63,889 bases of DNA, taken from assembly GCF_009795885.1 (NCBI RefSeq), contig NZ_WTEV01000015.1, positions 1 to 63,889 of the forward strand, written 5' to 3'. The notes beneath the pieces are model-generated. The model had not been told where the DNA came from and did not search any database. It saw only the letters and a program-made list of their open reading frames with translations. The translations under genes were made by a program, and so were the position numbers. Positions 1 through 9,816 of this stretch are shown here, piece by piece (position 1 is the first letter of the stretch; each line of letters begins with the position of its first letter). The DNA comes from Gilliamella sp. Pas-s25. Lineage in GTDB: Bacteria; Pseudomonadota; Gammaproteobacteria; Enterobacterales; Orbaceae.

Positions 1-103
1 TTCCAGAATATCAGATAGGATTAATTGAATTGTCCAAAGAATTTTGTTCTTTAGTTATGAGATTTATCTCCCACAGACTAAGGTACATTCTTTACCGAAT
101 ATA

Positions 104-252
104 GGTTATGCAATATCCTTTCGGACATTGTATACCGTCCTACTCAGATATTGCGAGGGGTGGCTAATTAAAGTTATTCACCTTAATAGCCCGCCTAACT
201 TTTGATTAAAAATCAAAGAGTTAGGCGTACAAGTGCGCCTCTTGTCGCACTT
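104..252 (-). other. Chain of stem-loops downstream of pflB
   Basis: Four successive imperfect hairpins fill the space between the pflB stop and the window edge: 104-136, 162-191, 192-227 and 231-252. The first, read on the minus strand, is a stem of about 13 pairs closed by a GAAA loop, which favours a minus-strand RNA. The third pairs a CGCCTAACT arm with AGTTAGGCG. None is followed by a strong T run. They could be the pflB 3' UTR or terminator region, or part of an unidentified structured RNA. I see no pflA or other coding sequence in positions 1-250. Confidence 0.4.
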
Positions 253-2533
253 ACATTGCTTGCGTAAATGTACGACTAATTACGTCATTTTGCTGCTCTT
301 TAGTTAATGAGTTGAAGCGTACCGCATATCCAGAAACACGAATGGTTAATTGTGGATATTTTTCAGGGTGCTCCATTGCATCTAATAATGTATCACGATT
401 TAATACATTAACATTTAGATGTTGACCACCTTCAATTGTTGCTTCGTGATGGAAATAACCGTCCATTAAGCCAGCTAAATTGCGTTTACGCACATCATCA
501 TCTTTACCTAATGCATTTGGAACGATAGAGAAAGTATAAGAAATACCGTCTTTAGCATAAGCAAATGGTAATTTAGCAACAGAGGTTAATGAAGCCACTG
601 CACCTTTTTGGTCACGTCCATGCATTGGGTTAGCACCTGGGCCAAATGGAGCACCAGCACGACGACCATCTGGAGTATTACCCGTTTTTTTACCGTATAC
701 AACATTTGAAGTAATGGTTAATACTGATTGAGTAGGAATTGCATTACGATAAGTTTTAAGTTTTTGAATTTTCTTCATGAAACGTTCAACTAGATCAACA
801 GCAATATCATCAACTCGTGGATCATTGTTACCAAATTGTGGATATTCACCTTCGATTTCAAAGTCAGTCGCTAAACCATCTTCGTCACGGATAGTTTTCA
901 CTTTTGCATATTTAATTGCAGAAAGTGAGTCAGCCGCAACAGAAAGACCGGCAATACCACATGCCATAGTACGAATAACATCACGGTCGTGAAGCGCCAT
1001 TAATGATGCTTCATAGCTGTATTTATCGTGCATGTAGTGAATAGCATTTAATGCTGTTACATATTGTTTTGCTAACCAATCCATAAAGTGGTCTAAACGA
1101 GCAAACACTGTATCAAAATCTAAATATTCATCAGTGATTGGGGCTTCTTTAGGACCAACTTGCATTTTTAATTTCTCATCCACACCGCCGTTGATTGCGT
1201 ATAGAAGTGTTTTAGCAAGGTTTGCACGCGCACCAAAGAATTGCATTTGTTTCCCCACAATCATTGGGCTTACACAACATGCAATAGCATAGTCATCATT
1301 ATTAAAGTCAGGACGCATTAAATCATCATTTTCATATTGTAATGATGAAGTATCAATTGATACTTTTGATGCGAACTCTTTAAATCCACTTGGTAATTTT
1401 TCAGACCAAAGAATAGTCATATTAGGTTCTGGTGATGGCCCCATTGTATATAAAGTATTTAAGAAACGGAAAGAAGTCTTAGTAACTAAAGTACGACCAT
1501 CAACCCCCATACCTGCGATAGATTCAGTTGCCCAAATTGGATCGCCAGAGAATAACTCATCATATTCAGGAGTACGTAAGAAACGAACCATACGTAATTT
1601 CATAACGAAATGGTCAACAATTTCTTGTGCATCTTTTTCAGTAATTAACCCTGCTTGAAGATCACGTTGGAAGTAAATATCAAAGAAAGTCGATGTACGA
1701 CCTAATGACATTGCTGCACCATTTTGTGATTTAACCGCAGCTAAATAACCGAAGTAAGTCCATTGCACTGCCTCTTGTGCTGTTTTAGCTGGAGCTGAAA
1801 TATCGTAACCATATTTAGCGGCCATTTCTTTAATTTGACCAAGCGCACGATGTTGTTCTGCGATTTCTTCACGACGTTGCATAGTCATTGCTAAATCAAC
1901 ACCGTTTTCGAAATCTGCTTGTAATGAATTGAATTGTGCAAATTTGTCTTGCATTAAGTAGTCAATACCGTAAAGTGCAACACGACGGTAATCACCAATA
2001 ATACGACCACGACCATAAGCATCTGGAAGACCAGTGATAACACCTGATTTACGACAACGAAGAATATCTGGTGTATAAATATCAAAAACACCTTGGTTAT
2101 GTGTTTTGCGGTATTCTGTGAAGATTTTTTTTACTAAAGGATCAAGAGTTCTGTTATAAGCTTTACATGAATTCTCGATCATTTTGATACCACCAAACGG
2201 AATAATTGCACGTTTTAGTGGTTTTTCAGTTTGTAAACCAACAATTTTTTCTAAATCTTTTTCAATATAACCTGCATCATGAGCAGTAATTGTCGAAATA
2301 ACACTAGTATCAAAATCCACAGGGGCATGGGTAGCATTTTCAATTTTAATGCCTTCCATTACTTTATCCCATAACTTAGTTGTCGCTTCAGTTGCGCCAG
2401 CTAAGAAAGACTCATCGCCCTCATATGGCGTGTAGTTTTTTTGAATAAAATCGCGGACATTAACATTATTTTGCCAATCACCATCTTTAAAGCCTTTCCA
2501 AGCAACTGCTTGTACTTCGTTTAAATTACTCAT
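251..2533 (-). CDS. pflB: Formate C-acetyltransferase (pyruvate formate-lyase)
   Basis: Cytoplasmic glycyl-radical enzyme that converts pyruvate and CoA to formate and acetyl-CoA in anaerobic sugar fermentation. At 760 residues it has the length of E. coli PflB. The adjacent active-site cysteines are visible (ACCVSPM, about residues 419-420). The C-terminal radical motif RVSGYAVRF places the radical glycine near residue 735. The start is supported by a GAGGTGA ribosome-binding site shortly upstream. It lies 68 bp downstream of focA on the same strand, the usual focA-pflB arrangement. The activating enzyme PflA is not within the 250 bases left of the gene, so it may lie outside the window. Function is certain from the motifs and full-length family resemblance. 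Confidence 0.98.
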   Translation of the reverse strand: MSNLNEVQAVAWKGFKDGDWQNNVNVRDFIQKNYTPYEGDESFLAGATEATTKLWDKVMEGIKIENATHAPVDFDTSVISTITAHDAGYIEKDLEKIVGLQTEKPLKRAIIPFGGIKMIENSCKAYNRTLDPLVKKIFTEYRKTHNQGVFDIYTPDILRCRKSGVITGLPDAYGRGRIIGDYRRVALYGIDYLMQDKFAQFNSLQADFENGVDLAMTMQRREEIAEQHRALGQIKEMAAKYGYDISAPAKTAQEAVQWTYFGYLAAVKSQNGAAMSLGRTSTFFDIYFQRDLQAGLITEKDAQEIVDHFVMKLRMVRFLRTPEYDELFSGDPIWATESIAGMGVDGRTLVTKTSFRFLNTLYTMGPSPEPNMTILWSEKLPSGFKEFASKVSIDTSSLQYENDDLMRPDFNNDDYAIACCVSPMIVGKQMQFFGARANLAKTLLYAINGGVDEKLKMQVGPKEAPITDEYLDFDTVFARLDHFMDWLAKQYVTALNAIHYMHDKYSYEASLMALHDRDVIRTMACGIAGLSVAADSLSAIKYAKVKTIRDEDGLATDFEIEGEYPQFGNNDPRVDDIAVDLVERFMKKIQKLKTYRNAIPTQSVLTITSNVVYGKKTGNTPDGRRAGAPFGPGANPMHGRDQKGAVASLTSVAKLPFAYAKDGISYTFSIVPNALGKDDDVRKRNLAGLMDGYFHHEATIEGGQHLNVNVLNRDTLLDAMEHPEKYPQLTIRVSGYAVRFNSLTKEQQNDVISRTFTQAM

Positions 2534-2601
2534 AGTTTTTCACCTCAGGTTTACAAAAATATCTATTTATCCCCACATATATGAGGGTAAATATTATAAA
2601 A

Positions 2602-3450
2602 TCAATGCGGCTTACGTAAATATAAAGCCCAATAAGGTAGCGCCACAGCTAAACCACCTAAAATATTCCCTATTGTCACTGGGATTAAATTGTTAAATAT
2701 AAAATGTGTGACTGTTAGCTCTTTAAATGCATCAGGTGACACACCAACTGCTTGCCAAAATTCAGGAGAAGCAAAATTGTTAATGACAATGCCCATTGGG
2801 ATCATAAACATATTTGCAATGCTATGCTCAAAACCGCTGGCGACAAACATGGCGACAGGTAATACCATAATGAGCATTTTATCGAGTAAACTACGTCCAG
2901 CATAGCTCATCCAAGCAGCCAAACAAACCATTAAATTAGCGAGAAAACCAAGACACACAGCTTCAATAAAGGTATGATGTAATTTATGATCAGCAGTTTG
3001 TAGAACATTCAATCCCCACAAACCATTAGCAACCATATACTGACCAGAAAACCAAATAACTGTGACAAACAGTATAGCACCAATAAAGTTACCGATATAG
3101 ACCAAAATCCAATTACGGATCATTTTCGCCCAACTCACTTTGCGAGTCATTTTGGGTAAAATGGTTAATACGGTTGAAGTAAATAAGTCAGAACCACAAC
3201 AAACAACCAGCATAAGTCCTAATGAAAAACAGATACCGCCGACTAATTTTGCTAAACCAAAAGCAACGGTTGCGGTTCCAGTTGTTACGGTAATATAAAA
3301 TACAAAAGCGATAGAGATAAAAACACCCGCAAGCATTGCGGATAAAATTGTACTACATGGGTGTTTGTTTACTTTGTAATTACCAATATCTTCGGCAATT
3401 TGGGTCATTTGTGCGGGAGAATAGGAATCTACAAGTTTATCGATACTCAA
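2602..3450 (-). CDS. focA: Formate/nitrite transporter FocA
   Basis: Pentameric inner-membrane formate channel that exports, and can re-import, formate made by PflB. The 282 residues carry six hydrophobic segments and the conserved family stretch around FVASGFEHSIANMF. The best start is a TTG at 3448-3450: a GAGG ribosome-binding site lies about 8 bases upstream, the only nearby upstream ATG is out of frame and soon meets a stop, and the resulting N-terminus aligns in length with E. coli FocA (285 residues). A TTG start may keep expression low relative to pflB, which has a strong site. It is the first gene of the focA-pflB operon, and a probable FNR-like site lies just upstream. Confidence 0.96.
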   Translation of the reverse strand: MSIDKLVDSYSPAQMTQIAEDIGNYKVNKHPCSTILSAMLAGVFISIAFVFYITVTTGTATVAFGLAKLVGGICFSLGLMLVVCCGSDLFTSTVLTILPKMTRKVSWAKMIRNWILVYIGNFIGAILFVTVIWFSGQYMVANGLWGLNVLQTADHKLHHTFIEAVCLGFLANLMVCLAAWMSYAGRSLLDKMLIMVLPVAMFVASGFEHSIANMFMIPMGIVINNFASPEFWQAVGVSPDAFKELTVTHFIFNNLIPVTIGNILGGLAVALPYWALYLRKPH

Positions 3451-3504
3451 ACTAACATCCTCAAAAAAACTAGGGTTTTATGAGAGGCATAGTATACTCA
3501 AAAT

Positions 3505-3518
3505 TTGAAGCAGATCAC
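3505..3518. promoter_or_regulatory. Probable FNR-like (or CRP-like) site upstream of focA
   Basis: The bases TTGAA-GCAG-ATCAC match the FNR half sites TTGAT/ATCAA at 8 of 10 positions, and the overlapping TTTGA-N6-TCACG also resembles a CRP site. On the minus strand a CATAAA hexamer lies about 32 bases downstream of the site centre, the spacing expected for class II activation. A better -10 match, TATACT (3491-3496), lies too close. FNR control of focA-pflB is well known in E. coli; its operation here is inference. Confidence 0.5.
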
Positions 3519-3767
3519 GTTTTTTTTATTAAAAAATGTTAAAACTAAAAAAATCGCTGTTTATTAAAAGAGTTGCTTATCGTAAAAAATAAGTAAGGCA
3601 AGTTTTCTGGGAACCTTATCCACGATTGGCAACGTACGTTGTTTATTTATTGTTGCATTCTAACACTAAATTAATAGTTAGATTAGCTTTTTGGTGTTGT
3701 AAAAAATTGAACTGTTTTTCCATAAAAATAGCTCAAGTAGAATGTTGATTTTATTTAAGTTTTTTAA
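3519..3767. other. AT-rich intergenic stretch, no gene seen
   Basis: Very AT-rich DNA upstream of the focA promoter. It holds a short inverted repeat, TCTAAC at 3659-3664 paired with GTTAGA about 12 bases on. No supportable coding sequence or RNA gene is visible. Confidence 0.4.
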
Positions 3768-4043
3768 TTAATAATTTTTTGGTAAAATTAAGTACTTATA
3801 GTGTATTTTTGGGAGATTTTGTATTTGAGTAAAGCCTATGTGGATATGGTTAAGTTTTGGACATTTTAACCTTTTTAGGAAAATAAACAACGTTAGTATC
3901 AAAATCCAAAAACTTACCGACCCAAATACCTTTAAGACTGATCCTTTTAATGCCAACCATTCCTTTGGCATCGTCAGTCGGGGAAGAGCTTTTTGATTTT
4001 CCGTCATTAAAGCGCAAAGCTCGCAGGCTCTGCCTGCCCCCAA
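3768..4043 (-). CDS. Doubtful small ORF with one hydrophobic segment
   Basis: An open frame of 91 codons that begins with TTG. Later ATG candidates (codons 13 and 25) have no good ribosome-binding site. The middle third is hydrophobic (SFWILILTLFIFL), which would make one membrane segment, followed by a basic tail. The DNA just upstream is GC-rich and self-complementary (GCAGGC-AGA-GCCTGC), unlike the flanks. I do not recognise a family. It may be a decayed or untranslated part of an imported segment shared with the neighbouring surface-protein gene. Translation is not demonstrated by the sequence. Confidence 0.25.
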   Translation of the reverse strand: MGAGRACELCALMTENQKALPRLTMPKEWLALKGSVLKVFGSVSFWILILTLFIFLKRLKCPKLNHIHIGFTQIQNLPKIHYKYLILPKNY

Positions 4044-4134
4044 AAATGAGGCGGGGTTGTTCTTTTATAACTTAACCAACTACAGTCATATAAGTATCAC
4101 TGCGCCTTAATGAGTAAGAACTAAATGCTAAAAG

Positions 4135-5697
4135 CTAAGGTGCAGTGCAAATAACACTGTGCTCGTCAAAGGTGTCTATGTAGGATACCTCGTAGTACTC
4201 ACTTGAGATCATAACCTTGCTGCCATAGTCAGAATCTACACAAAAGCTGTTAGTCTGGAAAACTTCATCAGGGTAATAACTTAAGTAGCCCCACTCGGTT
4301 AAAAAGCCTGCTCCTATTTGACGCTGGAAATAATTACCACTTGATGACGGCGTGGCACCCTCTATGCCTTCTAAGCATGGAAACCACTTATCCTTACCAC
4401 ATTTCGAATTGGTTAAATCTCTGACTTGTGACAAACGATACCCCAAACTACTACACCACGATGATTGTTCAGAATAAGTCCTCAGTTTATGACCTCGATT
4501 GATAAACCACTTCTGCAATACAAAACCGTACTTAATCACCACATGACCACTTCTATCCCTACCCTCTAATTCAAAGGTCTGCGGTAAAATAGGTCTACGA
4601 AGTGGACTAGGATTATCTAACCGTATTTGCGCATCACTTGCTCTAGGACCATTTAATGTTACCCGCGTTACATACTGAGATTTATCATCAATCCATGAAT
4701 CGTATTCTGTTACTCCCCACATGCTTGTAAATGAGTCCGAACGTGGCTGTGTCCAACTCACAGTAGCCATTATTCCACCATGAGTAACAGGCGACCAGGT
4801 CAATTGACTTGCATCCACTCCACCTATATCTAAATCAAAATATAATCCATCAGCACCTGTTGTCGGAAAATTAAGACCATAAGATGATGGATTTATTGAC
4901 TGAGTAAGAAAGCCATTATCAGAATTCCATATGCTAGCAGGGCCTGCCGCTTCATTTTCACCATAGTAAAGATTCGGCCTTGCGTAACAAACTTTAGACT
5001 GTGCATTTGGATAGATATAATACGTCACCGTACTACCCCCGAAATTCCTGCTATTCGGTATACCATATTGGGTAGTTAAATTACCATCTGTACTACTTAA
5101 TGTTACCTTATAAGGTGCACTACATATATCTAATGTATCACTACGACTTACTGTACTGCCATTCTTATCAGTAAAACTCACCGATAAATTCCCCGTTGCA
5201 GTCACCCCATTAGTACCCTGACCATCTCCATCATCATCTCCCCAATAGTTATACGGCGCTCGAATAAGTGCATCTAATCCTATTGAGTTGGTTGACGGCG
5301 GCACCAACATCCCTATATTACTAAGATTACTTTCATTTATTAGCCTTATTGGATTTGTCGCACTTGATGTATTGGTTGATGGCGTAACCGTTGTACCATC
5401 CGGCAAGGTAATAAACAACAACGCATCAATGGTAGTCACTTTAGTTTGACCTCCATCAAACGTTAAATACGGCGCACTACCTTGAATCACTTGGCTAGTA
5501 TGCGCTACTAATGACTGGGAACATTGCGAATATGGCAATAACAACAATGCCGCTAATGACAACGGGATTTTTGCAAATAATTCTGTGGATAATTTTGATG
5601 ATATAAACGAGAAAAAGATAAAAAACCATCTAACGCGGTTATTGGATAAATTTAAGGCATAGGTTTGCCATGTCAGTTGTCCATAATTATACTTCAT
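4135..5697 (-). CDS. Secreted or surface protein with lectin-like C-terminus
   Basis: A 520-residue protein of unknown role. It has a long basic and hydrophobic N-terminus, then a second hydrophobic segment (IPLSLAALLLLPYS, about residues 44-57) that looks like a signal peptide core. This resembles the extended signal peptides of autotransporter and intimin-type adhesins. The middle is rich in Thr, Ser, Asn and Gly and predicted beta-rich, with a DDDGDGQG stretch (about 154-161) that could bind calcium. The last 150 residues contain at least five cysteines and many aromatic residues (WCSSLGY, KWFPC, SFCVD, VICTAP), like the C-terminal lectin-like domains of Orbaceae and Providencia invasin-like proteins as I recall them. 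The ATG has an AGGA site upstream. Flanking non-coding DNA on both sides suggests an accessory locus. Adhesion to host or other bacteria is inference. Confidence 0.6.
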   Translation of the reverse strand: MKYNYGQLTWQTYALNLSNNRVRWFFIFFSFISSKLSTELFAKIPLSLAALLLLPYSQCSQSLVAHTSQVIQGSAPYLTFDGGQTKVTTIDALLFITLPDGTTVTPSTNTSSATNPIRLINESNLSNIGMLVPPSTNSIGLDALIRAPYNYWGDDDGDGQGTNGVTATGNLSVSFTDKNGSTVSRSDTLDICSAPYKVTLSSTDGNLTTQYGIPNSRNFGGSTVTYYIYPNAQSKVCYARPNLYYGENEAAGPASIWNSDNGFLTQSINPSSYGLNFPTTGADGLYFDLDIGGVDASQLTWSPVTHGGIMATVSWTQPRSDSFTSMWGVTEYDSWIDDKSQYVTRVTLNGPRASDAQIRLDNPSPLRRPILPQTFELEGRDRSGHVVIKYGFVLQKWFINRGHKLRTYSEQSSWCSSLGYRLSQVRDLTNSKCGKDKWFPCLEGIEGATPSSSGNYFQRQIGAGFLTEWGYLSYYPDEVFQTNSFCVDSDYGSKVMISSEYYEVSYIDTFDEHSVICTAP

Positions 5698-6198
5698 AGC
5701 ATCCTGTCCGTTAATTAAAATATTTTTTTACTTGTCTTTTTTTATGTTCGTTAACCTATAAGATAAGATAACTTAATTTTTACCGTTAAGATTATAAGAC
5801 TTAAAAAAACTTAGCTAGTTTTTTTGGGGATTTTTTGTAAGGAAATATAAAGAAAAAGGCGGGTTAAGCTTTGGGGAAAGATTTAAGGGATTGAAAATCT
5901 TAGTCTTTGTTAAAAAACAACAAAAAAATATAATAAAATAAATACTCTATTTAACTGTTTTTTATAATTTTCGGGTTTGGGGTTCGGATGTGTTGAGCTG
6001 TTGGTGAAATAAATAGCAGCAGTGACAAGGGTCGAGTTAGGATGCTCTTGAATTTATTACCGACTCACGCTTTGTCTACAAAATATGACCAACTTATATT
6101 TAATTGCATCATCCTAATACTCGCCACTTCGAGGCTATCTTCGTTTTGCTCAGATGCTTTAATATGTTCCAGACAAATTTGTGTTCCTAACTAATATA

Positions 6199-6228
6199 CC
6201 CATACCAAACATCTCTGTTTGGTATGGG
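6199..6228. terminator. Perfect 13-bp inverted repeat, terminator-like
   Basis: CCCATACCAAACA (6199-6211) and TGTTTGGTATGGG (6216-6228) pair perfectly around a 4-base loop. Neither side has a good T run, so it may be a weak terminator or the remains of a mobile-element end. Confidence 0.4.
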
Positions 6229-6295
6229 TTGGGATTTAGTAGAAAATGATATAAATTAAACTTTATCACCATTGTTGTTTTTTAGAATGGAATAG

Positions 6296-6326
6296 CTCCT
6301 TATTATTCGTTACAAATAATAAGGAG
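6296..6326 (-). terminator. Stem-loop after mltC
   Basis: CTCCTTATTATT (6296-6307) and AATAATAAGGAG (6315-6326) form a perfect 12-bp stem with a 7-base loop, 24 bases beyond the mltC stop codon. The T run is poor, so termination strength is uncertain. Confidence 0.5.
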
Positions 6327-6350
6327 GAGTTATTTATATTGGTTACCCGC

Positions 6351-7421
6351 TTATTTATTATCTAAAATCCTACTGACTTTTATTAGATAATTACGTGATT
6401 CTTGAGAAACATGAGAAGTGACGAGTTTTCGATAAACTTGTTGTGGTGTCATTGAGTTTATGATGTTGATGGCTTCATTGCGATTGTTAGAAAACGTACG
6501 CAACACACTTCCTACTCCTCCATTATAAGATGTAATCACGGCGTATCTTAATGAAATTGGGTTACTAATGCCGGCTAAGTATTTCGTTTTCAATAAAGAT
6601 AAATAAGCTGTACCTATATCAACATTATTACGCGGATCGAGTAAGAATTTTCGACTTGGTTCTCCTGATTTGCCTTGTAATTTGAAGATATCACGCCCAG
6701 CAGTGTGTTGTTGTACTTGCATTAGTCCAAGTGCATCAGTACGGCTGACAGCATATGGGTTAAATGCTGATTCAACTTCCATAATGGCTAAAATCAAGCG
6801 TTCATCAATAAAATAGCGATTAGAAGCTTCAGCTACTATTGGTAAGAATTTTCTAGCTCGCTGATTAATATGATTTGGCACAAGTTTGATTTCAACATAA
6901 GTAATTTGGTGCATACCTGATGTTCGTTGTTTCAAATTATTGGCTAGCACATAATCAGCAAAACTAGTTGCTCTACCAGGCCAACGAATAGGTTGATGTT
7001 CTTGATCCAATACTTGATTATATAAAAATGGTTCACCAGACAAATCTTGACTGATTTTATCATGGCGAATAATATCCACCGGTTCAGGCATAAGTAAGGT
7101 CGAAACTATCGCCTCTTTTAAATTTTCTATTGGTGATTCAGACATGGTTTCAATCGTAATCATACCTGAAACAAAGTTAATATGGACGCGCGTTTGTAAA
7201 TTATCTTCATATTGAACATAGTCTTTAGGACCAGCTATCAAAATTTCTTTAGGTCCCCAAATTTGTTCAATATTATTAGCATATTGACTAATCAAAATAT
7301 TAAAGGCATTGGTATCTTTAACATAATAATCATCATTACGATTTTTCGAATTTTTGCTAGGGCAACCCGATAAAAGGCTCACAGTGATGAGTAATGTGAG
7401 AATTTTTTTATTATTTGTCAT
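6351..7421 (-). CDS. mltC: Membrane-bound lytic murein transglycosylase C
   Basis: Outer-membrane lipoprotein that cleaves the glycan strand of peptidoglycan, forming 1,6-anhydromuramic acid ends. The N-terminus has a lipoprotein signal ending in LLSGC. It is followed by the MltC-specific N-terminal domain and a C-terminal SLT domain. That domain contains the catalytic Glu in MEVESAFNPY (about residue 217), the GLMQVQ motif and YNGG. I chose the ATG at 7419-7421 rather than the TTG four codons upstream, because GAGAT precedes it and it gives a normal lipoprotein signal (356 residues; 359 in E. coli). It follows yggX, whose stop codon lies 8-10 bases upstream of this ATG, as in the E. coli yggX-mltC pair. 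Confidence 0.96.
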   Translation of the reverse strand: MTNNKKILTLLITVSLLSGCPSKNSKNRNDDYYVKDTNAFNILISQYANNIEQIWGPKEILIAGPKDYVQYEDNLQTRVHINFVSGMITIETMSESPIENLKEAIVSTLLMPEPVDIIRHDKISQDLSGEPFLYNQVLDQEHQPIRWPGRATSFADYVLANNLKQRTSGMHQITYVEIKLVPNHINQRARKFLPIVAEASNRYFIDERLILAIMEVESAFNPYAVSRTDALGLMQVQQHTAGRDIFKLQGKSGEPSRKFLLDPRNNVDIGTAYLSLLKTKYLAGISNPISLRYAVITSYNGGVGSVLRTFSNNRNEAINIINSMTPQQVYRKLVTSHVSQESRNYLIKVSRILDNK

Positions 7422-7429
7422 TTGATATC

Positions 7430-7699
7430 TCAATTTTGGGGTTTATAACCATCAATAACAATTTCTTCGCCTTCAAATAGAAATTTAATCATTTCCGCTT
7501 CAATCTTTTTACGATGCTCAGGATTCATCATATTGAGCTTATTTTCGTTAATTAGCATCGTTTGCTTTTTAAGCCATTCTTGCCATGCTTGTTTTGATAT
7601 TTCATTAAAAATACGTTTGCCAAGCTCACCAGGGTAAAGTTGAAAATCCAAACCATCAGCATCTTTTTTTAGATAATGACAATAAATAACACGACTCAT
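7430..7699 (-). CDS. yggX: Probable Fe(2+)-trafficking protein YggX
   Basis: A small cytoplasmic protein that helps keep iron available to Fe-S clusters and protects against oxidative damage. The 89 residues follow the E. coli protein closely, including Cys7 in MSRVIYC, the block [13 protein letters not shown]-like around residues 17-30, and [14 protein letters not shown]. The start at MSR is preferred over a frame extension of seven codons upstream, since AAAGAGAT sits just before it and the family always starts here. It forms a tight operon with mltC. Confidence 0.95.
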   Translation of the reverse strand: MSRVIYCHYLKKDADGLDFQLYPGELGKRIFNEISKQAWQEWLKKQTMLINENKLNMMNPEHRKKIEAEMIKFLFEGEEIVIDGYKPQN

Positions 7700-7778
7700 T
7701 TTTATCTCTTTAAAGTACAATTAACGAACTAATGGCTGATTATACCTGAAAATAATGGTAGATAAGAAGAAAATTATT

Positions 7779-7845
7779 GAATCAGCATTTAAATTAATAT
7801 CGTTGCAAAATGAATATAAATTTAAAATAACTGAATAATTATTTA
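7779..7845. promoter_or_regulatory. Tandem ARG boxes upstream of argD
   Basis: Two near-perfect ArgR sites, TGAATATAAATTTA (7811-7824) and TGAATAATTATTTA (7832-7845), each differ from the TGAAT-N4-ATTCA consensus at one base. Their centres are 21 bp apart, which equals two 18-bp boxes with the classical 3-bp spacer. A third, weaker match, TGAATCAGCATTTA, lies at 7779-7792. This predicts ArgR-arginine repression of argD. Confidence 0.75.
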
Positions 7846-7911
7846 CTTTACACGGCGGTTAATTTGCTTAAAATAACATAAGCTATTTAGTAAAAATAAA
7901 TTAAGGATTAA

Positions 7912-9126
<1,215 letters not shown>

Positions 9127-9141
9127 GTTTTTCTATACAGT

Positions 9142-9170
9142 AACGGCATTTTAATCAATTAAGTGCCGTT
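9142..9170 (+). terminator. Stem-loop between argD and engB
   Basis: AACGGCA (9142-9148) and TGCCGTT (9164-9170) form the base of a hairpin 16 bases after the argD stop. A T run is not evident, so it could be an attenuating structure. Confidence 0.4.
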
Positions 9171-9191
9171 GCATTTAAAGGATACTTATTT

Positions 9192-9803
9192 ATGACCGAT
9201 TTTCACCCATTAAATTATGCCAAAACTCATTTTATTTTAAGTGCGCCCGATATTTCTCATCTACCTATTGACAGTGGTGTCGAAATTGCTTTTGCGGGTC
9301 GCTCTAATGCAGGTAAATCAAGTGCACTAAATACCTTAACCAATCAAAAAGGTCTCGCTAGAACGAGTAAAACCCCAGGGCGAACACAACTTATCAACCT
9401 TTTTAAAGTTGAAGAAAATTGCCGTTTAGTTGATTTACCGGGTTATGGTTATGCTCAGGTACCGGAAGCCATAAAGCGAAAATGGCAAAAATCACTGGGC
9501 GAATACCTCCAAAAACGCGAAAGCCTAAAAGGACTGGTTGTATTAATGGATATAAGGCACCCTTTAAAAGATTTAGATCAACAGATGATCGAATGGGCAG
9601 TTTCCGTTGATATTCCTGTTATGTTATTACTGACTAAAGCCGATAAACTGGCTTCTGGTGCGCAAAAAAAACAGGTTAACATGGTCAAAGAAGCTATCTT
9701 ACCTTTTCAGGGGGATATTACTGTTGCGCCTTTTTCATCGCCTAAACGCATTGGACTTGAAGCGCTAAAACAAAAACTAGATGAATGGTTTAGTCAGCAA
9801 TAA
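9192..9803 (+). CDS. engB: Ribosome biogenesis GTPase EngB (YihA/YsxC)
   Basis: Essential GTPase that assists assembly of the large ribosomal subunit. The 203-residue protein has G1 GRSNAGKSS (about 36-44), the G2 threonine region [10 protein letters not shown]3 DLPGYG, and G4 TKAD. The start has AAAGGA upstream. The gene is followed after 13 bp by srkA on the same strand, suggesting co-transcription. Confidence 0.96.
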   Translation: MTDFHPLNYAKTHFILSAPDISHLPIDSGVEIAFAGRSNAGKSSALNTLTNQKGLARTSKTPGRTQLINLFKVEENCRLVDLPGYGYAQVPEAIKRKWQKSLGEYLQKRESLKGLVVLMDIRHPLKDLDQQMIEWAVSVDIPVMLLLTKADKLASGAQKKQVNMVKEAILPFQGDITVAPFSSPKRIGLEALKQKLDEWFSQQ

Positions 9804-9816
9804 AGGAAATCCTTTA

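Larger units (their letters stand above)
5698..6350. other. 653-bp stretch without an intact gene
   Basis: AT-rich spacer between the surface-protein gene and mltC. It contains two strong inverted repeats, listed separately. On the minus strand from about 6194 to 6080 there is a protein-like open segment of about 40 codons (GTQICLEHIKASEQNEDS near its start) bounded by stops, with no start codon or ribosome-binding site. It may be a gene remnant. No tRNA or other RNA gene is recognisable. Confidence 0.4.

Noticed and set aside
1-250. tRNA, tmRNA, 4.5S RNA, RNase P RNA or a known riboswitch
   Set aside because: The hairpins do not show the conserved bases of any of these that I know.
1-250. 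Loss of pflA
   Set aside because: Only 250 bases left of pflB are visible, so absence of the activating enzyme cannot be concluded.
4135-5697. Classical autotransporter or complete intimin
   Set aside because: No C-terminal or N-terminal beta-barrel domain and no Ig-like repeat array can be seen.
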